Assembly: GCA_023144145.1 (NCBI GenBank)
Contig: JAGLGG010000037.1
Location: 1 to 14,682 of the forward strand
Reading direction: 5' to 3'
DNA: 14,682 nucleotides
Source: Anaerolineales bacterium
GTDB taxonomy: Bacteria > Chloroflexota > Anaerolineae > Anaerolineales > E44-bin32
A program made the translations under genes and the position numbers. Each line of letters begins with the position of its first letter. Position 1 is the first letter of the stretch. Positions 7,318 through 14,485 of this stretch are shown here, in pieces. The notes beneath the pieces are model-generated. The model was not told where the DNA came from, made no database searches, and saw only the letters and a program-made list of their open reading frames with translations.

Positions 7318-7692
7318 GTGATACCAGTAGGGGTATACATCATTGATGAGCATGAACCTGTCCGCACTGCACTTGTAGAGCGATTAGGGCACGCTGAGCG
7401 CATTCAAATCATTGGACACACCGGACTTGCTGATATGGTAGTTCAAGAGGTTACAGAAAAAAAACCTGACATAGTGCTCCTTGAGGTGAAACGGAGTGAC
7501 GGTATGGGGCTTGAACTTCTAAGACAGCTGGCCGCATTGGCTTCACCTCCAAAGTTAGTTGTCCTGACATCCTATCCATCCAGTTGGGAGAAAGATGCTG
7601 CCAGTCGTGCAGGAGCGGCAAGCTACCTCTTAAAGGATATTGAATCGGAAGACCTGATTGAGAATCTTTCCCTGATTTTAGAAAAGAAATAA
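7318..7692 (+). CDS. Single-domain response-regulator receiver with Asp-to-Glu phosphosite
   Basis: A 124-residue receiver domain alone. The start is set at GTG 7318 because GGAG lies 6 bases upstream; a TTG at 7294 has no ribosome site. TATACT at 7284-7289 is a possible -10 box with a poor -35. Receiver landmarks: the acidic pair Asp10-Glu11 in IIDEHEP, switch Thr84 in VVLTSYP and Lys106 in YLLKD. The phosphoacceptor position reads LLEVK, so the usual Asp is Glu56 (codon GAG, 7483-7485). The sequence otherwise resembles NarL/LuxR-family receivers, but the HTH output domain is absent and no remnant is seen after the stop. It follows the HisKA_3 kinase by 226 bases on the same strand. It may be a phosphorylation-independent or phosphomimetic adaptor. 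Confidence 0.85.
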   Translation: MIPVGVYIIDEHEPVRTALVERLGHAERIQIIGHTGLADMVVQEVTEKKPDIVLLEVKRSDGMGLELLRQLAALASPPKLVVLTSYPSSWEKDAASRAGAASYLLKDIESEDLIENLSLILEKK

Positions 7693-7978
7693 ATCCAGAA
7701 TCCTTATATTGTCCTTTCTATGGGACATGCCTTCAATTACTTCCATTTATGTTTGTAGCTTAATAAAATAATGCACTGAAAAAATCAGCCTCGAAGAGAG
7801 TGGAGGGGTAACTGTAGGGACTCCCACAATTTACACCACTCTGAAAGAAAGTGTCCTTTGGTTAAGAGGAGTGGATGGAGTGATATCGAAATTCCGTATA
7901 AATAAGGTGGAGCGTTTTTTATTGAAGCGAGTGTTTGTTGGTGGATATTTAGGGATACCGCTCTTAACAAACGCCCGT

Positions 7979-8176
7979 TTAAGTACGCAGATATTCTGTC
8001 TTAAGGATGTAATCTAACCAAATAAAGGCAAAACTTCCCAAACAAAGGAAGATAAGCAGTACTCCGGTTAGCGAGAATTTTTCAAGGGTTGTGTTTAAGA
8101 CGAAGATAACTCCAATTGCGCTTGCAGCCCCAAAGAGTATCGAAATACCCCACACGATGGCTCGGCGGATCGTCAT
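7979..8176 (-). CDS. Small two-helix membrane protein, unrecognised
   Basis: A 65-residue protein from ATG 8176. An alternative TTG at 8185 would add three residues; a GAGGAGAG ribosome site lies just before that TTG, so either start is possible. It has a short basic N-terminus (MTIRRA), a hydrophobic helix at about 6-28, a polar turn around NTTLEKFS, a second helix at about 37-57, and a tail KTEYLRT. It lies 95 bases after the sensor kinase stop on the same strand and is probably co-transcribed with it. Two short helices and no motif allow no functional call; an accessory to the kinase is conceivable. The 286 bases beyond its stop, up to 7692, hold nothing I can name. Confidence 0.65.
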   Translation of the reverse strand: MTIRRAIVWGISILFGAASAIGVIFVLNTTLEKFSLTGVLLIFLCLGSFAFIWLDYILKTEYLRT

Positions 8177-8271
8177 AGTTATCAATCTCTCCTCTTGCTG
8201 GGTCGTTGATTGAGGATTCTAATTCAGGGGAAGGGTGTCGTCAAGAATGAGATTACGCGAAACGAATTTAC

Positions 8272-9768
8272 TCAATTGGTTGAGCCATCTTCGGGGGAGA
8301 TAGGCAGCCAGATGGAGAATGTTGCACCTTTGCCATCCGCGCCTTTGCTTACCGCTTCAACCTCGCCGTGGTTCCGTTCCGCGATCTCTCTAACGATTGC
8401 CAAACCGAGACCAGTTCCAGCGATCCCAGAATCACGTCCGACTTTACCCCTGAAAAACCGCTGGAAAAGTTGTTGTTCTTCATCAGCGTGGATGCCTTGC
8501 CCAGTATCAGCAACGTGAATGCCTAGCCATACACCAGCTTCGCGCTTTCGAACGCTCGTGGAAACTATTATCTTCCCCCCCGAAGGCGTGTAGTTGAGTG
8601 CATTCGTGAGCAAGATGCTGACAGCTTCGGTTAGCAATTCCTTGTCGGCTATTGCAGGCAGGATTTCTGGATCCGCAACACATGTGAGTTCAAGATTTCG
8701 ATCAGTGGCGAGAATTTTTCGATCATTTACGAGGGATTCCACCAATTCATTTAGATCAATAGGTGCCAGGTACACTGCGACTTGATCTTGATCCAAAGTC
8801 GAGAGGCGCAAGAGGCTCTCAATTATGTGTTCTAGCCTTGCGATTTCTCGTTGAACCGCAGCGATGTACTGTGGGAATTTTTCATTCGGTTCTTCAATCA
8901 GGGAACCATAAAGCTTCAAACTGCTGATTGGGGTTCGTAACTCGTGGGAAACATTGGAAACAAACTCATCTTTCAGTTTGCTGAGGGCACGCAAATGCCG
9001 ATTCGCCTCTGCAAGTTCGGTGGTTCGTTCTGCGACACGATCTTCAAGTTCATCGGCATGCCTGCGTATGGTTTCATAAAGCTTTGCATTTTCGATGGCT
9101 ATGGCGGCTTGATTGGCAAAAGCAGTGAGCAGTTGACCTTCTTTTTCAGTAAACAATCCCTCTCTTACCCTGTTGTCGGCATAGATCACACCAATAAGAG
9201 ATTCCTTTACGATGAGGGGAACGCAGAGAATTGAACGCAGGCTGTAGGTGATTATGCTGGCATGATCACCAAAACGCGGATCATTCTGTGCGTTGGTGGT
9301 AACGATGGGTTCAACATTTTCCATCACATGTTGGATAATCGTCTGGCTTAATTCGTGTTCTTCTGGCTCGAGTGATTCTTTCTCCCAATTTCGAGCGATG
9401 ACAGTTTCCATATTCCCGTTTGAATCGCTGAGCATCAAGAATGCTCGTTCTGCACCGGTCAGCTGAATTATTGTATCTACAACCTCGTTTAACACTGTTG
9501 TCGGATCTAGCGAACTGTTGATCACGTGACCAATCTGGACCAGTGCTTCCAGGTTTTCCCTCTCAATTTCGTATTCGGAAAAATTCTTTGTCAGCTCCTC
9601 AACGGATTTCGATACCGCCTCTGTTCTGGTCATAAGGTCTTTAGGAAAGACAAGACCCGCCTGCCTCAAATCGGATCGATGGGATGCGAGTAAGAGACGC
9701 AATTCCTCAGCCAACCTTCCCAGCTTGTCGATAGATTGTGAGGAAAGATTACCAGTTCCATAATCCAA
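8272..9768 (-). CDS. Sensor histidine kinase, GAF-HisKA-HATPase_c
   Basis: A 498-residue soluble kinase. The start is TTG 9768, supported by AGGAG 8 bases upstream; the nearby ATG is out of frame. Order: a helical N-terminus (1-75), a GAF domain about 80-228 ending IAIENAKLY, a coiled-coil linker 228-262, HisKA with His275 in FVSNVSHELRTP, then HATPase_c with Asn389 in LLTNALNYTP, DTGQG at 421-425 and GTGLGLAIV from 451. It should autophosphorylate at His275 and pass the phosphate to a receiver, the nearby intact one at 10464-10892 being a natural candidate. No membrane segment is present, so the signal is presumably intracellular. It is followed on the same strand by a small membrane protein. 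Confidence 0.94.
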   Translation of the reverse strand: MDYGTGNLSSQSIDKLGRLAEELRLLLASHRSDLRQAGLVFPKDLMTRTEAVSKSVEELTKNFSEYEIERENLEALVQIGHVINSSLDPTTVLNEVVDTIIQLTGAERAFLMLSDSNGNMETVIARNWEKESLEPEEHELSQTIIQHVMENVEPIVTTNAQNDPRFGDHASIITYSLRSILCVPLIVKESLIGVIYADNRVREGLFTEKEGQLLTAFANQAAIAIENAKLYETIRRHADELEDRVAERTTELAEANRHLRALSKLKDEFVSNVSHELRTPISSLKLYGSLIEEPNEKFPQYIAAVQREIARLEHIIESLLRLSTLDQDQVAVYLAPIDLNELVESLVNDRKILATDRNLELTCVADPEILPAIADKELLTEAVSILLTNALNYTPSGGKIIVSTSVRKREAGVWLGIHVADTGQGIHADEEQQLFQRFFRGKVGRDSGIAGTGLGLAIVREIAERNHGEVEAVSKGADGKGATFSIWLPISPEDGSTN

Positions 9769-10129
9769 TGGGGCTACTCCTCAGCCGTTCTGTGAATGTG
9801 GTTTTAATCATTCCACATTTCGAAATTTGCTGATGTTTCAAGACGTTGTGTAAATTGTTGGAAAACATCGATAATTTACGTTCCACTGAAAAACAGGATC
9901 CGAAACCTGCTTAAAGTGCACAGGATTATACATTTTGCTTCCGAACGCCGCTACAGGGCATTTATCCTACACATATCCAGTGTGTCTTGTCCCATTTGCT
10001 GGTATTGAACAGTGATTCTGGAAGAAGAATGAAGGATTTATCCTGATCATTATATTTCACCGTGATTTGTCAACCTTGATAAGAACGGTACCTTCCGGTA
10101 TATTTGCCGTGAGAACAGGAGCGAATTAC
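9769..10129. other. Divergent intergenic region with inverted repeat
   Basis: This 361-base gap between the GAF kinase and the small basic protein holds no convincing ORF. AATGTGG at 9795-9801 and CCACATT at 9813-9819 form a perfect 7-bp inverted repeat with an 11-base spacer, 27-51 bases before the kinase start, a possible operator or leader hairpin. The promoter of the small gene lies at 10076-10104. No kinase promoter could be placed with confidence. Confidence 0.5.
10076..10104 (+). promoter_or_regulatory. Sigma-70-type promoter of the small basic protein
   Basis: TTGATA at 10076-10081, a 17-base spacer and TATATT at 10099-10104, each 5 of 6 from consensus. Transcription should begin near 10111, leaving a leader of about 19 bases that contains the AGGAG ribosome site at 10117-10121. 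This is the best-formed promoter in the window, and it rules out the upstream TTG at 10067 as the start of the gene. Confidence 0.75.
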
Positions 10130-10297
10130 ATGCCACTTACTCAGAAACAACGTGACCTTAAGCGAAGGCAGAGACGGGTTCGTAAGCTTCGAGCGCTAAA
10201 AGCCAAACTATCTGAGGCCCAGGACACGAAATTTCGGCGTGAACTACTCGAGAAAATTAAACTAATCTCACCTTGGGATCCCGTTCTCGAAGAATAA
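10130..10297 (+). CDS. Very small basic helical protein (55 aa), unrecognised
   Basis: The start is ATG 10130, with AGGAG 8 bases upstream and a good promoter just before it. The 55 residues begin MPLTQKQRDLKRRQRRVRK and continue as a Lys/Arg-rich, probably helical segment with spaced leucines, ending in LEKIKLISPWDPVLEE. About a third of the residues are Lys or Arg, with an acidic tail. It could bind nucleic acid or ribosomes, but no known motif is present and I do not name a family. The promoter and ribosome site make it a confident gene despite its size. A strong stem-loop lies 20 bases after the stop. Confidence 0.75.
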   Translation: MPLTQKQRDLKRRQRRVRKLRALKAKLSEAQDTKFRRELLEKIKLISPWDPVLEE

Positions 10298-10316
10298 GTT
10301 TTAGGAGTATATGTGT

Positions 10317-10348
10317 ACAACTGCCAATCGTATCTGGTTGGCAGTTGT
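10317..10348. terminator. Strong stem-loop between convergent genes, possible terminator
   Basis: ACAACTGCCAA at 10317-10327 and TTGGCAGTTGT at 10338-10348 pair perfectly over 11 bases with a 10-base loop. It sits between the convergent small basic gene and the receiver gene. Neither strand has a T-run after the stem, so it is not a textbook intrinsic terminator. It may stop or stabilise both transcripts. Confidence 0.5.
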
Positions 10349-10463
10349 GGATTCAAAGTGAGACCAAAGCGTAATATGTTTCAAGTGATCACTGAATCTG
10401 AGAGTCCGTCTTACTCATTATAAATAGTCGAAAGGCTCTCGCCCCTTCCTGATTTTGTAGCGA

Positions 10464-10892
10464 TTAGGGATTAGGGAGGAACGACTTTACTATCTTTCGA
10501 AGTTCAGGAGCGGAGAAGGGCTTGACCAAACACGCATCAGCTCCAGCAGCAATGCAGTCTTCAATGTCTTTTGCCAGGGCTTTCGCGCTAACAACCACAG
10601 TGGGGATATCTGACCAGATTGGATCGTCGCGCAACATTCTGACAAAAGTGAGACCATCAATGCCAGGCATCATGATATCTGTAAGTATGAGGTCAGGACG
10701 TTCCAATCCGAGCGTTTCGAGCGCAGCTGCGACGGAATAAACTTGCTGGACGAAGTATCCAAAGGAGCGAAGGATCTCACTCAGTATGGCACTGAAATTT
10801 GGTTCATCATCCACAACCAGGATGGTGTACAGTTGGGCTTCTTTAGTTGTGGTGACGTCTCTGTCAGAATGTTGATAGGGTTGCTGGTTCAT
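10464..10892 (-). CDS. Single-domain response regulator (CheY-like receiver)
   Basis: A 142-residue protein: about 20 polar N-terminal residues, then one complete receiver domain. All key residues are present: Asp28-Asp29 in VVDDEPN, phosphoacceptor Asp72 in LTDIMMPGIDG, Ser102 at the Thr/Ser switch in VVVSAKA, and Lys124 in VKPFSAPE. There is no output domain, so it would act by binding a partner or in a phosphorelay. ATG 10892 has AGGA 7 bases upstream. The intact chemistry contrasts with the Glu-substituted receiver at 7318. The nearest HisKA-type kinase (8272-9768) is a plausible phosphodonor, although the small basic gene on the other strand lies between them. Confidence 0.93.
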   Translation of the reverse strand: MNQQPYQHSDRDVTTTKEAQLYTILVVDDEPNFSAILSEILRSFGYFVQQVYSVAAALETLGLERPDLILTDIMMPGIDGLTFVRMLRDDPIWSDIPTVVVSAKALAKDIEDCIAAGADACLVKPFSAPELRKIVKSFLPNP

Positions 10893-11144
10893 GAGCCTTT
10901 CCTAATCGCACCTTGATTTTATTAGATTAGGGCTAACTTTGAGCTTGCACTTTCGTGACAGGTTCGTTACAAAGACCTTTCAAACTTTCACAAACGATTG
11001 AAAGATCATTCCGGTTTACATAATTAAGACACATACTCGCTCAAAATAGTTCCAAATGGCAATCGGTGTTGGTGATATGGAAAACGGCAATAATTTTGAC
11101 GGTTTAGGGGTCGAGTCAGAGTATCGATTACCCTGGAACCAGAT

Positions 11145-12128
11145 TTATGAGCGTGCCAATTTTTCCATGGGGAAGGCCAACTTAATATCACTGCTGGCAA
11201 TTTCTAAATCGTGGACATCATCATCCGTAAGCGACCAACCGATTGATCCTAGATTTTCCTCAGCTTGCCTGCGATTCTTGGCGCCGACAATTGGTACAGT
11301 CCCCTTTTTGGATGCCCAATTTATGGCGACTTGGGCAGGAGTTTTACCTCCAGCCCTTTCGCCAATCTGGCGCATAAGAACTATCAATGGTTGAATCCTT
11401 TTAATAACTGACCGGTTACCCAAGCGCATCATCCCCTTCGGAAGGGAACTCTCGGGGGTATACTTTCCTGTGAGTAGACCCTGTGCAAGGGGGCTATACG
11501 CCACAACAGCGACCTGATCCTCATGACAAGCCTGTATGAGGCTATTCTTTTCGGGGGGATGATGGAGTAGGCTATAGTGAATTTGGCTTGCAGCAAGGTC
11601 AAGCTTGTGTTTGCTTAGTACTTCTTGTACTCGTCTCATCTGTGACAAACTGTAATTTGACACTCCAATATGCTTGATCAGACCTTCTTCACGAGCTCGA
11701 ACCAACGATGCAGTCCATTTCTCCACGGAAATTGGTGGCAAGGGCCAGTGCATCATGTATAAGTCGAGTGATTCCACTCCAAGGCGCTTTAAGGTTCCTT
11801 TCAACCCGCGAATCAGACTTTTTGTGCTTAATCTCCAGGGATAAGGAAATAACTTAGATGCAATGATCAGCTCACGATCTGTGGTTTTTAGAAGCTCATA
11901 GAGAAGTTTTTCTGAACCTCCAAAACCGTAAATTTCTGCCGTATCTATAAAATTAATTCCAGCCATAATGCTTGCTTCAAAAGCATCCTTCACGTCCTGA
12001 ATTGAGTGCGATATTCCATATGACCAGAAAAGTCTATCTCCCCAAGACCAGGTTCCTAGCCCTATTGGGGTTATCCAGATTTCGGATTTCCCTAGACGTA
12101 TGAGGTCAGTTGGTTTGGTCATCATCAC
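11145..12128 (-). CDS. Aldo/keto reductase
   Basis: A 327-residue TIM-barrel oxidoreductase of the aldo/keto reductase superfamily, which reduces carbonyls with NAD(P)H in the cytoplasm. The catalytic tetrad is visible: Asp62 and Tyr67 in FIDTAEIYGFG, Lys92 in IIASKLF and His127 in YMMHWP. Further family motifs are GVSNYS, SQIHYSLLH, AYSPLAQGLLTGKY and the cofactor-phosphate region IVGAKNRRQAEEN. The start is GTG-ATG-ATG; AAGG spaced 5 bases from the second ATG suggests initiation at 12122, two residues shorter. It lies 99 bases after the SDR gene on the same strand and may be the third gene of the CarH-like operon. The substrate cannot be deduced. Confidence 0.94.
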   Translation of the reverse strand: MMMTKPTDLIRLGKSEIWITPIGLGTWSWGDRLFWSYGISHSIQDVKDAFEASIMAGINFIDTAEIYGFGGSEKLLYELLKTTDRELIIASKLFPYPWRLSTKSLIRGLKGTLKRLGVESLDLYMMHWPLPPISVEKWTASLVRAREEGLIKHIGVSNYSLSQMRRVQEVLSKHKLDLAASQIHYSLLHHPPEKNSLIQACHEDQVAVVAYSPLAQGLLTGKYTPESSLPKGMMRLGNRSVIKRIQPLIVLMRQIGERAGGKTPAQVAINWASKKGTVPIVGAKNRRQAEENLGSIGWSLTDDDVHDLEIASSDIKLAFPMEKLARS

Positions 12129-12227
12129 CTTATATCTCTCTTGGTTTTGTGTAAGTCTGTGTTGTGATTTGATATCCCAATTGTGGTTCGAACGTTGGAA
12201 TAGATGTGCTCGTGCCTTGGGCGCAAG

Positions 12228-13157
12228 CTAGGAATTTAGGATGTCCTGCATCGCGGGCTCAATGTCCGGAAACTGGAACGTGAAACCAAGGTTTTGCAAG
12301 CGCTTAGGGATGGCACGCTGCCCTTCGAGAACCATGCTCGATACTTCACCAAGTGCAGTTTTCAAGAAAAAACTGGGTACGGGGATAATGATTGGTCGGT
12401 TCATTGTTGAAGCTATGACTCGAGCGAGTTCGGCATTGCGTATTGGGTTTGGAGCAACCAAGTTGAATGGTCCTTGGGCATTTTCATTTTCCAGTAAGAA
12501 ACGAATAGCTCTGATCTCATCAACAAAGTGTATCCAAGGGAACCATTGTGTACCAGAGCCGAAGGAGGCGCCGAGGAAAAGTTTAAAGGGGAGCAGAATT
12601 CGTCTCAGGGCGCCTTCATAAGCACTAAGGACAATGGCGCTTCGAATAACAACCCTCCTGACCCCATCCTCAGACACACTGACAGTCGATTCTTCCCATT
12701 CTTCGCAAAGATGGGCGAGAAAATCTGATCCGGCTGCATTTTCCTCGGTAAAAACATCTGTTTCAGAGGTTCCGTAGTAGCCAACAGCGGAGGCCTGAAT
12801 GAGAACTGATGGAGGGTTTGAAGCCACACTTATTGCCTTCGAAAGGATCTTGCCTGGAATGACACGACTCTCAATCAACTGGCGTTTTCGATTTCGACTC
12901 CAACGTGTGGGGATTAAATTATTTCCGGCGAGGTTCTCACCAACCAGATTAATTACGGCCTCGGCGCCATCCAATTGCTCAGCCAAGTCATCGATCTGGG
13001 ATGGGTCCCATTTGCTCAACCGTACGCCTGATGAAAATCGGCTTTTATTGATTTTTGGGGTACGCGTCAGTACAGTTACCTCATAGCCGGCGCTGGATAG
13101 GTTTGAAGAAAGTGGTCTTCCAATCATCCCAGTCCCACCAGCGATGACAACCTTCAT
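12228..13157 (-). CDS. TIGR01777-type NAD(P)-binding epimerase-like SDR protein
   Basis: A 309-residue protein of the extended SDR group known as TIGR01777 (E. coli YfcH relatives, sometimes labelled cell-division inhibitor). The Rossmann motif GGTGMIG lies at 7-13. Family features include INLVGENLAG, QASAVGYYG at about 121-129, WFPWIHFVDEI, FNLVAPNPI, and a C-terminal DUF1731-like segment from about 250 with LEGQRAIPKRLQNLGF. The start is ATG 13157, chosen because GGGAG lies 6 bases upstream and ATGA overlaps the stop of the MerR gene; a longer reading from 13202 lacks these signals. The overlap implies translational coupling with the regulator. The biochemical function of the family is poorly defined. 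Confidence 0.92.
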   Translation of the reverse strand: MKVVIAGGTGMIGRPLSSNLSSAGYEVTVLTRTPKINKSRFSSGVRLSKWDPSQIDDLAEQLDGAEAVINLVGENLAGNNLIPTRWSRNRKRQLIESRVIPGKILSKAISVASNPPSVLIQASAVGYYGTSETDVFTEENAAGSDFLAHLCEEWEESTVSVSEDGVRRVVIRSAIVLSAYEGALRRILLPFKLFLGASFGSGTQWFPWIHFVDEIRAIRFLLENENAQGPFNLVAPNPIRNAELARVIASTMNRPIIIPVPSFFLKTALGEVSSMVLEGQRAIPKRLQNLGFTFQFPDIEPAMQDILNS

Positions 13158-14485
13158 GATGTGCTCCCTTGTCCAGCGTGGCTGATTCTCTCTTGGAACC
13201 ATTCTGTGATTAATTGTGCATCTGGTCCAAGGTTTTCTTGGGCTTCAGTAATGTACTCTTGGAGAACATGCGTAAGTCGTAGGGATGAATCCGGCCGATT
13301 TTCAATTAGCTTATCGAGCCACTCTAATTCGTAATCGAGCATATCTAGGTTTCCAATTTTGAGTGCCGAAAGGAGGCTCCGATTTAGGTGATCCAGAAAT
13401 GCCCTCGATCCGTTTTCGGTGGCTCCATTCGAAGGAATTCGGCTTAAGACTCCGTCGGTAATACGCGGTATGGTATTTCGGATATGTTCATAAGTTTGCA
13501 AGTAATGGTTTTCCACAGGAACGCCATCGTCTGCGATGATGGATGTGCCAACTATTTGCTCAATTTGAGCGAAGGTTTCAGGCAGCTCCTTCCCCAGGAA
13601 GTGTCCCGGAATTCTAGGATGCAGATCGGGAGCAATGGTAAAAATCCGGCCCCCATAGGCAAAGGGAATTATCTGTTCTTGAAGCGCTAGTGCCATTGAA
13701 TAAAGCCCGGACGCGCTAGAGAGTTGTTGGGCTGTCGATAGGACAAGATTCGGTTGGATTTTTTCAATCACGCCATCTAGTCGATCCACTGGTGTATTTG
13801 CGCCAAAGTAATAAACTTGAAAACCAGCTCGACGTAATCCCAATGTAATCAGTAGAAGGGGAATTGTGTGCTGTTCGAATGGGGGGCATGCCACAATGAC
13901 TCGCTCAAGCCTATTAGGTGCTGGTGTGGCTGCAATGAGTGTGTTGAGACGTCGTATGGTCAATTGGGAAGTGAAGTGTTCTTGTTGAATAGAGACTTCA
14001 CCAGAAAACCACTTTTCTCCAACCTCGGTTAATGTCTTTTGTAGGATTCTATGTGTCACCGTTTCAAGTGGAAAAAGTGCGAAAGCTTGATTGATGGAAT
14101 TTTCCGCCGCGCGTTCATCGAATCGCAGGCATGCCTCCATCCAAGCTTCCTGCAACTCTTCTAAACTGGATCCAGAATCAACATAAGTTCGAACCTGACC
14201 TAGGCGAGGGGGCAAGGAATCAGCAATTGGATCTTCTCCCTCCGACTCGAGCTTCCGCCACAACTCAACCGCTCGACTGATCGATAAACCCTCATCGACC
14301 CTGTTGACTAGCCATTTAAGGATCTCGATGTCCCTGCGAGAATAAAGACGGTGACCGCCTTTAGATCGGTTGGGAACTGGCAAACCATACCTTCGTTCCC
14401 AAGCCCGCAGAGTATCTGCCTTTAAGCCGGTCTCTTGGACGACGGCACGCAGGTTGTACATCGGAGCATCTGAATGAGTTACCAT
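13154..14485 (-). CDS. MerR-family regulator with cobalamin-binding domain (CarH/LitR-like), extended C-terminus
   Basis: 443 residues. An N-terminal MerR helix-turn-helix (about 9-75) carries RAWERRYGLPVP and GGHRLYS, typical of CarH/CarA/LitR. A helical B12 cap follows, with Trp159 and the W-x9-EH motif ending Glu169-His170, and then a Rossmann-like B12-binding domain (about 193-315) with E-x-H-x-x-P at 204-209; His206 is the expected lower cobalt ligand, and the usual motif is D/E-x-H-x-x-G. CarH proteins repress in the dark as AdoCbl-bound tetramers and release DNA in light (family knowledge). The residue after Trp159 is Phe, where Thermus CarH has the light-state His132 (recalled numbering). 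About 120 extra helical residues (330-443) follow, beyond the roughly 300 of typical CarH. ATG 14485 lacks a clear ribosome site. It overlaps the SDR gene by ATGA. The 197 bases upstream show no promoter I can define. Confidence 0.93.
   Translation of the reverse strand: MVTHSDAPMYNLRAVVQETGLKADTLRAWERRYGLPVPNRSKGGHRLYSRRDIEILKWLVNRVDEGLSISRAVELWRKLESEGEDPIADSLPPRLGQVRTYVDSGSSLEELQEAWMEACLRFDERAAENSINQAFALFPLETVTHRILQKTLTEVGEKWFSGEVSIQQEHFTSQLTIRRLNTLIAATPAPNRLERVIVACPPFEQHTIPLLLITLGLRRAGFQVYYFGANTPVDRLDGVIEKIQPNLVLSTAQQLSSASGLYSMALALQEQIIPFAYGGRIFTIAPDLHPRIPGHFLGKELPETFAQIEQIVGTSIIADDGVPVENHYLQTYEHIRNTIPRITDGVLSRIPSNGATENGSRAFLDHLNRSLLSALKIGNLDMLDYELEWLDKLIENRPDSSLRLTHVLQEYITEAQENLGPDAQLITEWFQERISHAGQGSTS

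Noticed and set aside
7722..7740. Short TGTCC/GGACA hairpin after the Glu-receiver as a terminator
   Set aside because: Only five base pairs and no T-run; too weak to call.
7785..7970. 61-codon minus-strand ORF in the gap after the Glu-receiver
   Set aside because: No ribosome site, no domain or clear membrane pattern; the downstream position after the small membrane gene does not require it.
7940..7978. Possible terminator after the small membrane protein (AAACG/CGTTT palindrome)
   Set aside because: The stem is five bases and no clear T-tract directly follows it on the minus strand.
10067..10129. N-terminal extension of the small basic protein from TTG 10067
   Set aside because: The extension overlaps the promoter at 10076-10104, while ATG 10130 has a strong ribosome site.
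10141..10356. 71-codon minus-strand ORF opposite the small basic protein
   Set aside because: It is the shadow of the small gene and reads through the stem-loop at 10317-10348; no start signals.
10461..10477. Tandem GATTAGG repeat resembling telomeric sequence
   Set aside because: Only two copies, partly coding for the end of the receiver protein; not a repeat array.
11056..11394. 112-codon plus-strand ORF after the receiver gene
   Set aside because: Most of it is antisense to the 3' end of the aldo/keto reductase, and no ribosome site or motif supports it.
13158..13202. 15-residue N-terminal extension of the SDR protein
   Set aside because: The Rossmann motif begins right after ATG 13157, which has GGGAG at proper spacing and the ATGA overlap; the extension lies inside the MerR coding region.
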